Shown here: in pieces, positions 6,342-13,242 of the stretch
Layout: every line of letters starts with the position of its first letter
Numbering within the stretch: the first letter of the stretch is position 1
Assembly (NCBI GenBank): GCA_902489445.1
Contig: CABTZX010000035.1
Span: forward strand, 1 to 15,386
Source of the DNA: an uncultured Bacteroidales bacterium
Lineage (GTDB): Bacteria; Bacteroidota; Bacteroidia; Bacteroidales; Porphyromonadaceae
Direction: 5' to 3'
Length of the DNA stretch: 15,386 bases
Notes under the pieces: generated by a model
Told to the model about the DNA's origin: nothing
Seen by the model: the letters and a program-made list of their open reading frames with translations, nothing else
Database searches by the model: none
Made by a program: the position numbers and the translations under genes

Positions 6342-8075
6342 TCAATCTTCGTTCGGAATCTCTTCTGGAGAGTGGTATCCACTTTGCTTGATCTTTAAGT
6401 CTGAAGGGTATTCTTTTGTTACGTCACTTTCGAAATGACGATTAAGCGCATCGGCAATGGTCTTAGCAATAGCTATACGGCGAGAATCCCACAAGCAGGC
6501 ACTCCATGCTATGCGCAACACTATATTGTTGCGAGAGCCCCTACCTTCACTATAGTTACGAGGGAAAAGGCGTTTGGAGGTGAGGTTGTGGTACCGCTGA
6601 TGGTCAGAGTCCATATCAAAACTTTTCCTGAGTTCAGCAGTTACATCCTCATAAAAAGCTTTATATCCCTCCATATCCTGCACAAATAGATTATCTCCAC
6701 TAAATTGCTCATTGCCCTTGGCTCCTCCAGCTGAAAAGTGGAATATGGTTGGATAGGCGGGCTCATTGGCACCGCTCGCCACTAATGTAGTAAGGGTCCA
6801 GCTCCCCGGACGCGTGGAGAGCTCCTCTAAATCTGCCATATAGAGAGGCAAGTTAGGTTCGCTTTGAGCACTATCAAAGGCATAGTAGGACTTGAACGGC
6901 CTCGCCACTCCCAACTCCCTACTGATGTAGTTAAATCCACCTATCAAAGCAAGATAATAGGAAAAATTACCGATGGTAGCATCTGTAAAACTTGACGGCG
7001 ACACTATAGTGATTTTAGAGCCGCGATCAATGCAAATCCCATAAGGTTTATTGGTTATAAAGTGCTCTACAGCGAGCTTATCTTGTGGATGTTCATCAAT
7101 GGTTTGCGTGGTTGCCAAGTTGATTAGTCGGAAGTTTTTCGAGTTTTCCACGACATCGAGAATATCGCCCACTTTTAGGCCGATTCGAGCCTGCAGATCA
7201 CATATAGAAAGATGTTGTGGTACGATCTGGAATCCGGTTGGTCTATCCAGCTTTCGCTCAAAAGCGAGCTGGAGTTTTTCCGTATTTTTTCTAATGTTTT
7301 GTTTGTGTGCTTCCTCTTCGAGAGCTTCAGAAAACCCGGCTCCAACCAAACCTGCGGGTATAGCAAAGAGCGCAATTCCGAGAATTCCAACCCCAAAAGC
7401 GACAGCTTGCCCCACAGGGGTAATCGGAGGAGTTTCGGCGAATTTTCCGGGATCGCCTATGTATTGTGCAAAAGCCCACATCACTGAGGTCATTCCATTA
7501 TTGAATGTTTCAGGCTGAGCTTCATGTTCGTAAAAGAAAAGGACGAACGACAACATCAAGGTCACTACCAAAAGCACCTGTAGGGAGATTAGAATTTCCT
7601 TCGATTTTGAAGCTAATGCCTTCTGTAAGAGACGGAAGGAACGCATATAGCGGAATATCCTCAATACACGAACAACGCGGAGCGACTTAAGTACTTGATA
7701 GGGCAACGGGAAAAAAAGGGCTAAATAAAAGGTATATGTAGACAATATGTCAATCAGCCCATAAAAGGTGAGGCAATAGCGCACTCTCCCCCAAAAGCCC
7801 TTGTACTTAGGATTAAGCTCATCTGCCACCCATATACGTAACGATACTTCTATTGTGAACGAGATAACCGTAACAATATCTATCACGTGAAGCACACGCT
7901 CACAAGTCTGGGAAATATTAAATGTAGAGATAAAAACAGAAAGCGTACTCAGGAGGATCAGTCCGATGATGGTGTAATCAACGTAATTTCCCCATTGCTT
8001 CGTCTTTAAGTTACCATCAAAGACTCGCCCCAGTTGGTGCTTAAACTTCTTGATGCCTTCCACTATTTTTTTCAA
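6342..8075 (-). CDS. Voltage-gated-type ion channel with large C-terminal domain
   Basis: An Ion_trans-family inner-membrane channel. Six membrane segments are visible: S1 about 31-52, S2 62-84, S3 98-119, S4 127-150, S5 161-183 and S6 221-249. S4 carries Arg at 133, 136, 139, 142, 145 and 148, every third residue, as in voltage sensors. The pore loop (195-215) reads QYIGDPG where potassium channels have TVGYGD, so ion selectivity cannot be assumed. Residues about 255-577 are soluble and probably cytosolic; I do not recognise the fold. No ATG fits: the frame opens right after a stop with TTG at 8075, and GTG at 8063, preceded by an A-rich leader, is an equally good start. It overlaps the end of the peptidase gene by 23-35 bases, so translation is probably coupled. 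It is the last gene of the run. Confidence 0.85.
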   Translation of the reverse strand: MKKIVEGIKKFKHQLGRVFDGNLKTKQWGNYVDYTIIGLILLSTLSVFISTFNISQTCERVLHVIDIVTVISFTIEVSLRIWVADELNPKYKGFWGRVRYCLTFYGLIDILSTYTFYLALFFPLPYQVLKSLRVVRVLRIFRYMRSFRLLQKALASKSKEILISLQVLLVVTLMLSFVLFFYEHEAQPETFNNGMTSVMWAFAQYIGDPGKFAETPPITPVGQAVAFGVGILGIALFAIPAGLVGAGFSEALEEEAHKQNIRKNTEKLQLAFERKLDRPTGFQIVPQHLSICDLQARIGLKVGDILDVVENSKNFRLINLATTQTIDEHPQDKLAVEHFITNKPYGICIDRGSKITIVSPSSFTDATIGNFSYYLALIGGFNYISRELGVARPFKSYYAFDSAQSEPNLPLYMADLEELSTRPGSWTLTTLVASGANEPAYPTIFHFSAGGAKGNEQFSGDNLFVQDMEGYKAFYEDVTAELRKSFDMDSDHQRYHNLTSKRLFPRNYSEGRGSRNNIVLRIAWSACLWDSRRIAIAKTIADALNRHFESDVTKEYPSDLKIKQSGYHSPEEIPNED

Positions 8076-8661
8076 TTATAGTTACTACAGCCCGTACCAT
8101 TTCGTAAAGTGGCATAGTAAATTTCGCCGGTTTAGCACAGGATTGCCCTTCATAATAGGGTAAATGTATAAATAAGGCTTTCGTAGAGGGCATACTCCTA
8201 CAAATTGACAATGCTTCGTAGTAAAGACGATTGCATACGTATAGACCACACGAATTGGAGATTTTCACCTTTATCCCCTGAGCCTCAACGCTATCCTTTA
8301 GACTCTTGATTTCGGTGTTCGTGAAAAGTGCCGGTATACCATCCTTATGGATTTCTGCTTCATTAGGGATATAGCCATCGTTATCGGGGAGTTTGGCGTC
8401 CATCAAATTTATAGCTATGCGCTCTAATTTAATACGGTCGCTTCCCCCTGATTGTCCCAACATAATGATCAAATCAGGCGAATACTTTTGAATAGCTGCA
8501 CCAACTGCCTCTTTTACTCGCGCAAAGCTAACCGGCATCTGCTCCGTGCAGAGACTGATGCCGGTTAATTGACACTTTGCTACTTCTTGAGCAACAACCC
8601 AAGATGAGTTCTCGGGATAAGTCCAGTAGGGTTCAAATCCTGTTAATAGTACGTTATACAT
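8041..8661 (-). CDS. Pyroglutamyl-peptidase I-like cysteine peptidase (family C15)
   Basis: Family C15 enzymes remove an N-terminal pyroglutamate from peptides and are cytosolic. All three catalytic residues are present in their motifs: Glu80 in GQSGGSDRIKLERIAIN, Cys143 in SNSCGLYVCN and His166 in FIHLP; the N-terminal GFEPYWTYPENSS matches the family's GFEPF...NPS. The length of 206 aa is normal. It lies 23 bases after an 80-aa gene, and its 3' end overlaps the channel gene. A stand-alone housekeeping role is possible, but the overlap with a channel and the setting in a run of envelope genes suggest a dedicated substrate. The usual family symbol is pcp; I leave the symbol empty because the substrate may differ. 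Confidence 0.88.
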   Translation of the reverse strand: MYNVLLTGFEPYWTYPENSSWVVAQEVAKCQLTGISLCTEQMPVSFARVKEAVGAAIQKYSPDLIIMLGQSGGSDRIKLERIAINLMDAKLPDNDGYIPNEAEIHKDGIPALFTNTEIKSLKDSVEAQGIKVKISNSCGLYVCNRLYYEALSICRSMPSTKALFIHLPYYEGQSCAKPAKFTMPLYEMVRAVVTIIEKNSGRHQEV

Positions 8662-8684
8662 TTTAGGATTTTCGATAGACCCTT

Positions 8685-8927
8685 CTACCTACAATTTTTG
8701 AGGCTGGCCTTAGCACTTTCAATCTGACTCTTGTAATACTCTATTTGGCGATTATGCGAGGCCGCTTTATCCACCTTGCTTTTTCGGTAGGAAGCTTTTG
8801 AAGATGGTGACGATGCACTTCTAACCCTAGTAGCGTAAAACTCATTATCGCGTTTTTTAGCTTCTCGTTCCTGTGCGATAGAGGCACGTAAATCTATTAT
8901 TCTTTTTCTATAATACTCTTTACTCAT
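8685..8927 (-). CDS. Small charged coiled-coil protein (80 aa)
   Basis: I do not recognise a named family. The protein starts MSKEYYRKRIIDLRASIAQE, is rich in Lys, Arg, Glu and Ser, and has two helical heptad-like stretches (about 1-32 and 48-78) separated by a serine-rich SSPSSKASYRKSK segment. There is no signal peptide or membrane segment, so it is cytosolic. Two such helices could fold back as a hairpin or dimerise. It sits 23 bases before the peptidase gene in the same direction. Confidence 0.75.
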   Translation of the reverse strand: MSKEYYRKRIIDLRASIAQEREAKKRDNEFYATRVRSASSPSSKASYRKSKVDKAASHNRQIEYYKSQIESAKASLKNCR

Positions 8928-9008
8928 AGTTTTTCTTTCCTTTAGATTAACCTCATTTCATTACACACCCACTCCGTAGAGCAATAAGTATTCGTAAGAT
9001 TGAGATAG

Positions 9009-9212
9009 TTATCCTTCTTTTTCTTCCAAATAAGCCATCAGTTTAGAGCCAAATTGACGCGTTGTCCAATTGTTGTCATACTCAAAGCCTTCCTGCTCTG
9101 CAATTTCACGCAAAGCCCCTTTCACATTATCGTACACACGGTATACGGTAATGCTACCACTGTCTAATTTTGAGAGAATGTACTCTCCTGAGGTTACTGA
9201 TTTCTTTGCCAT
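9009..9212 (-). CDS. Small cytosolic protein (67 aa), unknown
   Basis: Begins MAKKSVTSGEYILSKLDSGS and continues with a predicted strand (TVYRVYD) and helices ending in SKLMAYLEEKEG. It has no signal or membrane segment. I cannot assign a function. Its start is supported by an A-rich leader and by gaps of 39 bases to the lipoprotein gene upstream and 81 bases to the next gene downstream. Soluble, mildly acidic at the C-terminus; a binding partner or regulator is possible, but that is a guess. Confidence 0.72.
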   Translation of the reverse strand: MAKKSVTSGEYILSKLDSGSITVYRVYDNVKGALREIAEQEGFEYDNNWTTRQFGSKLMAYLEEKEG

Positions 9213-9251
9213 AGTTTTCTTTACTAATTGAACTTTATTATTGATTAAATT

Positions 9252-10598
9252 CTATCTGGTTAGGTACACTGGACGAGAGTATTCCTTCGTATGTGTGAGA
9301 GAAGCCACTTCCAGCCAAATGTAATTATCGTAGCGCATACGCTCGTTCTCGAATCCTATGTATATAGTTTTACGCCCTTTCGTTTTTAACTCACCATTAC
9401 ATGACTGAGTTCCCATCTGTGATTGGTTGACATCATACTTATATTTTGCAGATGAAGCTGTCTCGTCTTGGAAGCGTTTTGCTTCTGTTACATCGTTCAA
9501 GATGTACATGTTGCAAAAGGCATCCTCATCACGAGCCGGACGTGTATTAAAGAGCAAGCGATCAATAACACTGCTATTAATTGTGCGCTTTTCATACACA
9601 TTAATCCCGAACAACTTGATCTGTTTAGATGCCAACGATAGATTTTCGGCAAACTTGCCGTCAGATGGCACTGTCTTTTCATTAGTAGAAATGCGAAGGG
9701 AATATAAAATAGCCTCACTTCCTGAAGGAACTGGAACTGTGATCAAAGCTCGAGACTTACCGGAAAACATGGACTTAAGATTACCTCTAAGCCCTATTTT
9801 CTTTGGTTCGTTGAAAACTTTAGCAACGCGCAACCCATCAGTCACTTCTGCCAAAAAATCTCCTTTTCTGCAACTTACAATCCGCTCTGTTACGTGGGGA
9901 CGTGCTCCCTTACTACCCTCGTATGAGAGCGTAATATCTGCGAAACATTTCCTCTCACTTGATCGTAGCTCTAACATATAGACTCCATCTGAAAGAATGG
10001 GTACAAGCTCATTAACGGCTCCATTTAGGTTCCACTGCCTAATTCGCTTCTGATGGTTAATATCAAAAAGCGTAGCTCGGACTGAACCATACAAAGTAAG
10101 AACAATATTAAGTTTATCTTTTGCTTTTAGGAAATAGGCGTAACGCTTAATTCCCTTTATCTTTACACGGTCCCTTGCTACAAGAATTGTTCCAACGGAT
10201 GAAGGGGAGCTTGTTGATGCTTTCAAAATAGTATCCGATTGCACCGATTGAAGCAAATCATTGGGATTTTCTTGTAGCGAGATAAGCCTTTTTTTTAGGG
10301 CTTGGCACCGTTGCTGCGCACGCTCCCCCATGCCTTGGGGATTATAGTCGTACTCCAAATCACGCAACTCTGCATAAATCGACTGCAAAGTCCGACTGGA
10401 GTTCGTGCTTTCAGCTTCTTGAGCTTTGATGCAGAGAAGGTCTATCTTTTTCGATATATTATCGTACTTCATCTGCTCCAACTCAGAGATCTTGTCTATT
10501 TGATCTTCCTTTTTAGTATTGCTTTGTCCACAGCTTATACAAGCCACCAGTACACAAAGCAATAAAAAGACTTTGCTTACCCGTATTACTAGTTTCAT
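9252..10598 (-). CDS. Large lipoprotein of unknown function (448 aa)
   Basis: The N-terminus has a basic-hydrophobic signal (residues 1-19) and a lipobox LVAC, giving Cys20 as the likely lipidated residue; Cys23 (ISCG) is an alternative. A helical, probably coiled-coil stretch follows (about 30-110, with EELEQMK-type heptads and a basic KKRLISLQ end), then a beta-rich remainder containing segments such as YAYFLKAKDKLNIVLTLYG and GVYMLELRSSERKCFADIT, which look like jelly-roll type strands. I do not recognise a family. It should sit in the outer or inner membrane facing the periplasm or surface. It is 22 bases downstream of the helical-repeat gene. Confidence 0.78.
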   Translation of the reverse strand: MKLVIRVSKVFLLLCVLVACISCGQSNTKKEDQIDKISELEQMKYDNISKKIDLLCIKAQEAESTNSSRTLQSIYAELRDLEYDYNPQGMGERAQQRCQALKKRLISLQENPNDLLQSVQSDTILKASTSSPSSVGTILVARDRVKIKGIKRYAYFLKAKDKLNIVLTLYGSVRATLFDINHQKRIRQWNLNGAVNELVPILSDGVYMLELRSSERKCFADITLSYEGSKGARPHVTERIVSCRKGDFLAEVTDGLRVAKVFNEPKKIGLRGNLKSMFSGKSRALITVPVPSGSEAILYSLRISTNEKTVPSDGKFAENLSLASKQIKLFGINVYEKRTINSSVIDRLLFNTRPARDEDAFCNMYILNDVTEAKRFQDETASSAKYKYDVNQSQMGTQSCNGELKTKGRKTIYIGFENERMRYDNYIWLEVASLTHTKEYSRPVYLTR

Positions 10599-10620
10599 AA
10601 ACCGCTATACCGCAATTTAA

Positions 10621-11250
10621 TTAGTAAGAATCGTCAATGATTTGCTGTAACCGCCCATTTACTAGATCGCTTCGATAGGCAGCATAATCCTCCACTTCCT
10701 TACTTGTATCTACATAAGTCACAAACCAGTGTAGCTTTTTCTTAATAAATTGAGCCGCTTCTTCCTGCTGACCGGCATCACACATCGCCGTTACCACGTC
10801 ACTCAGATAAGCATATCGAGATTCCGCATTGCTGATATAATTCTCGTTCTGGTAATTTAAAGGATAGTACTCCCATGCCTTTTCATACTCTCCGTGCTCT
10901 ACAAGGTACTCCCTAAGCAACTTACAAGCATTATACTCATAGCTGTGTAGGCTGGCATATCTTATTCCACTTCGATCTACGTGACTGGGCGTTAGTTCCT
11001 CATAAACGTAGATAGCCTGTTTGGGGTTGTCTACATCCAAGTAAAGCCGAATTAGACGAAGAGCATATTTTTCCCTACCGGAATCGTAACCAATCCGCTC
11101 AATACACTTGGCTGCTTCTGTTAAGTTTCCCTCATCAAGCGCTTTTTTGAACTCCTTGACAGCCCCACTACTACATCCTTGACCAACTAACCCTTGAATG
11201 ACAGCTATGCCGACAAGCACTAATATCCCATAAATAATGATCCTTTTCAT
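10621..11250 (-). CDS. Membrane-anchored helical-repeat (TPR-like) protein (209 aa)
   Basis: Residues 4-23 are hydrophobic and followed by GQGCSSG; this is an N-terminal anchor, and Cys26 might be lipidated although the lipobox is weak. The rest is alpha-helical with repeated helix pairs: KEFKKALDEGNLTEAAKCIERI, then YALRLIRLYLDVDNPKQAIYVYEEL, then a pair around YEKAWEYYP. This spacing resembles tetratricopeptide or Sel1 repeats, which act as protein-binding scaffolds. The protein would face the periplasm. It belongs to the minus-strand run, upstream of the lipoprotein gene. Confidence 0.75.
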   Translation of the reverse strand: MKRIIIYGILVLVGIAVIQGLVGQGCSSGAVKEFKKALDEGNLTEAAKCIERIGYDSGREKYALRLIRLYLDVDNPKQAIYVYEELTPSHVDRSGIRYASLHSYEYNACKLLREYLVEHGEYEKAWEYYPLNYQNENYISNAESRYAYLSDVVTAMCDAGQQEEAAQFIKKKLHWFVTYVDTSKEVEDYAAYRSDLVNGRLQQIIDDSY

Positions 11251-11323
11251 ACTAATAATATTCCTACGCTATCTTCATCTTTAATGAGTTAAAGCTACAA
11301 AAGCGTTGTTCAATATCCATAAA

Positions 11324-11620
11324 TCAACTTATGGAGAAAAATATAATAAGACTTATGATTGAAGCAAATACAAGCATAACCTTGATGCATAGCAAGAACT
11401 TTTTTTTACCAAGCGCATCATAGAGGGACATAACGCTTAGAAAAAGCCACCTCATCCCCTTTAAGATGCCAATAACAACGTAGTAGAGAAATATAAAAGG
11501 AAAGATTAAAGGATAGAGGAATATGCTGCCTACAATTCCCCAAAAGTTTCGCCTTGCAATGATACTGCGACTCGAGTTGAACCGCATATCCAAATCCCCT
11601 AGTTTCGTAAAATGTGCCAT
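11324..11620 (-). CDS. Small membrane protein (98 aa)
   Basis: A short soluble N-terminus with SSRSIIARRN is followed by a long hydrophobic region (about 27-52, rich in Phe, Leu and Ile), a short KGMRW linker, an amphipathic stretch and a second membrane segment at about 76-97. It is therefore an inner-membrane protein with two, perhaps three, passes. No family recognised. It lies between the OmpA-domain gene and the helical-repeat gene, with gaps of 40 and 73 bases. Confidence 0.7.
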   Translation of the reverse strand: MAHFTKLGDLDMRFNSSRSIIARRNFWGIVGSIFLYPLIFPFIFLYYVVIGILKGMRWLFLSVMSLYDALGKKKFLLCIKVMLVFASIISLIIFFSIS

Positions 11621-11660
11621 TTTTACCTACTTTGTTTGATTCCTTTTGTGTTTAACTTCC

Positions 11661-12107
11661 CTACTTTATTACAATAAACTCAGTACGCCGATTGCTTCTT
11701 CGGTTATTGGGATCTATCGGTTCTTTAGATCCTCTTCCCTCAGCTTGCAAACGATCTGCCGAAATACCTTGACTAACTAAAAAGTTGAGAACCACCTTAG
11801 CGCGAGCCTCTGATAGCTTCTGGTTGAAGTTCTCATCTCCCTCTTCTGAAGTGTGGCCCTCCAATTTAATCTTCAAATCAGGATTATCTTTCATATATTT
11901 GACCAAATCATTAAGGACCGATTTTGCCTTATAGGTCAATTCTGCTTTTCCTTGTGCGAAATTCACCGCATTAAAGTTTTCCTCAATGGTTTCGATATGC
12001 TTACGGTATGCCTTCTTTTTGTCCGAAAAAATGCCGCAAGCGCTATCAATAATATAGAAAGTGATGAGGATTCCTACTATCGAATAAATGATCTTCTTGA
12101 TACTCAT
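11661..12107 (-). CDS. Short OmpA-domain protein with N-terminal membrane anchor
   Basis: Residues 5-20 form a membrane anchor (Cys24 in DSACG is a poor lipobox). Residues about 45-148 are an OmpA-C peptidoglycan-binding domain: LEGHTSEEGDENFNQKLSEARA and SNRRTEF are visible. The usual aspartate of GHTD is serine here (GHTS), as in many Bacteroidota homologues. With no beta barrel it should tether the membrane to peptidoglycan. Its domain is a close paralogue of the C-terminal half of the gene at 13243-14130, sharing FLVSQGISADRLQAEG. The two genes are separated by three small genes. Confidence 0.88.
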   Translation of the reverse strand: MSIKKIIYSIVGILITFYIIDSACGIFSDKKKAYRKHIETIEENFNAVNFAQGKAELTYKAKSVLNDLVKYMKDNPDLKIKLEGHTSEEGDENFNQKLSEARAKVVLNFLVSQGISADRLQAEGRGSKEPIDPNNRRSNRRTEFIVIK

Positions 12108-12194
12108 ACAAAATACAAATGAATCATTCTTGTAGAAAGATAGAATCTATGTTCTTTACAATACGTACATATCTATATACCACGTATTTATTAG

Positions 12195-12238
12195 GATCGG
12201 TCAATGGAGCCACCATAAAAGTGCTCCACTGACCGGTC
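12195..12238 (-). promoter_or_regulatory. Long intergenic hairpin inside the minus-strand run
   Basis: A 16-base inverted repeat (12195-12210 with 12223-12238) has one wobble pair and one mismatch around a 12-base loop. It begins 7 bases after the stop of the 104-aa gene. The strand that reads the run has no strong U tract after it (TAATAAATAC), so it may reduce read-through, be a processing or stability element, or be a weak terminator. The gap 12108-12245 contains nothing else I am sure of; a one-mismatch -7 element (TATCTTTC at 12135-12142, minus) could restart transcription for the OmpA-domain gene. Confidence 0.6.
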
Positions 12239-12245
12239 TTTTGAA

Positions 12246-12560
12246 TTATTTCTTGCCTGCAGCAACTAACGTGATATTATCACCGGCGAGCTCTGTATTC
12301 TTGGCATTTGCTACTTGCACGCCAATTCCGTAAAGCTCTACAAACTTTTTCTCAAAGCTACTAACTCTTAGGTTACCTCCGACAGTCAACATTCCACCAT
12401 TTGCGGAAGAAGCCATCAGCGACCCAATCGTAGCTTCGTCATCTGCCATTGCTTTGCAATTCACTGTAGTGTATACACGAAGTGTTGCACCAAATTCCTT
12501 CTTAAAGTTCGCCTTTAAGGTTTTTACCTTCATTCGGGTATCAATACGAAAATCAGCCAT
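12246..12560 (-). CDS. Cytosolic protein of unknown function (104 aa)
   Basis: Begins MADFRIDTRMKVKTLKANFK and continues KEFGATLRVYTTVNCKAMADDEATIGSL. It has no signal or membrane segment. It reads as two similar halves: a basic helix leading into a strand (KTLKANFKKEFGATLRVY) and later SSFEKKFVELYGIGVQV, suggesting a small duplicated fold. I recall similar short proteins near TerB- and OmpA-domain genes in other bacteria, but I cannot name a family. It is 14 bases after the TerB-like gene and ends just before a long hairpin. Confidence 0.75.
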   Translation of the reverse strand: MADFRIDTRMKVKTLKANFKKEFGATLRVYTTVNCKAMADDEATIGSLMASSANGGMLTVGGNLRVSSFEKKFVELYGIGVQVANAKNTELAGDNITLVAAGKK

Positions 12561-12574
12561 ATCTTTGTCTATTA

Positions 12575-12991
12575 TTAGAATTCTACTTCTATTTCAGGGC
12601 TATACTTAACTAGGTCTACCAGCATAAGCGCGACATCGGCATGTTCTACATCGCCACCCATAGCGTCAGCCAAGTCAAAGATCACCTGTACTTCGTCAGC
12701 CGAAATAACATTATCAGCCATCACAATCTCAATAGCACACTGTAGCAGCTTCTTTGATTCATCTTCATCAATCGCTGGTGCATTAGCTACAAGAAATTCC
12801 TGAACGGCATCATCATCTTTATCTTCTAACGACTTAACAGCATCACCTACATGCTGAGCTAACTCTTTAGGATCAACGCCAAGCGCTTCAGCATTATCAG
12901 CAATTATTTCTGTTTCTTCTTCGGAGTACACTCCGTCAGCCCAAATAGCTACAGCCAAAAAAGCTGCTACATTCTTTATTTCTGATTTCAT
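12575..12991 (-). CDS. TerB-like acidic helical protein (138 aa)
   Basis: An all-helical, strongly acidic cytosolic protein with the two-lobed TerB pattern: AIWADGVYSEEETEIIADNAEALG near the start and EIVMADNVISADEVQVIFDLADAMG near the end. TerB-fold proteins bind metal ions and commonly act at the inner face of the membrane in stress-type clusters. The name comes from tellurite resistance, but this cluster lacks the other ter genes (no TerC, TerD or TerZ), so tellurite resistance should not be inferred. It follows a 52-aa basic gene by 18 bases and precedes the 104-aa gene by 14 bases. Confidence 0.82.
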   Translation of the reverse strand: MKSEIKNVAAFLAVAIWADGVYSEEETEIIADNAEALGVDPKELAQHVGDAVKSLEDKDDDAVQEFLVANAPAIDEDESKKLLQCAIEIVMADNVISADEVQVIFDLADAMGGDVEHADVALMLVDLVKYSPEIEVEF

Positions 12992-13009
12992 ACTTCTGAT
13001 TTCCTCTAA

Positions 13010-13168
13010 TTACTTAAGCATTCGTTCTATACGTCGGAGCAAACTTGCATCTCTTTTACGACGATTTCTTGCGGCTACTCTGCGAGCCTTTGCGAGATTT
13101 GCCAACATAGCCTGACCTTCCTTGGTACGCTTGTCGATTTTTCCTGATTTTGTTCTTTTTACTGCCAT
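13010..13168 (-). CDS. Very basic small protein (52 aa)
   Basis: ATG at 13166-13168 and stop at 13010-13012 give 52 residues, beginning MAVKRTKSGKIDKRTKEGQA and ending in RRIERMLK. About a third of the residues are Lys or Arg, with few acidic ones, the look of a nucleic-acid- or membrane-surface-binding peptide. It is too short for many gene callers, but it fills the 250-base gap between the OmpA-domain gene and the TerB-like gene, with spacings of 74 and 18 bases, and its frame is continuous. It is oppositely charged to the next gene's product, so the two could pair; this is inference. Confidence 0.65.
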   Translation of the reverse strand: MAVKRTKSGKIDKRTKEGQAMLANLAKARRVAARNRRKRDASLLRRIERMLK

Positions 13169-13242
13169 AATTACTTTGTTATTTGATTAAGTTCCTGATT
13201 ACGTTCCAATAGAGTGGACCGGCTTCAATCCACATCTTTTCT

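Noticed and set aside
12575..12991. Tellurite-resistance role from the TerB-like gene
   Set aside because: No TerC, TerD, TerZ or TerA gene is present; TerB-fold proteins occur in many unrelated clusters.
13205..13230. Hairpin GTGGA/TCCAC after the larger OmpA-domain gene
   Set aside because: Only five base pairs with a 10-base loop and no T tract; too weak to call.
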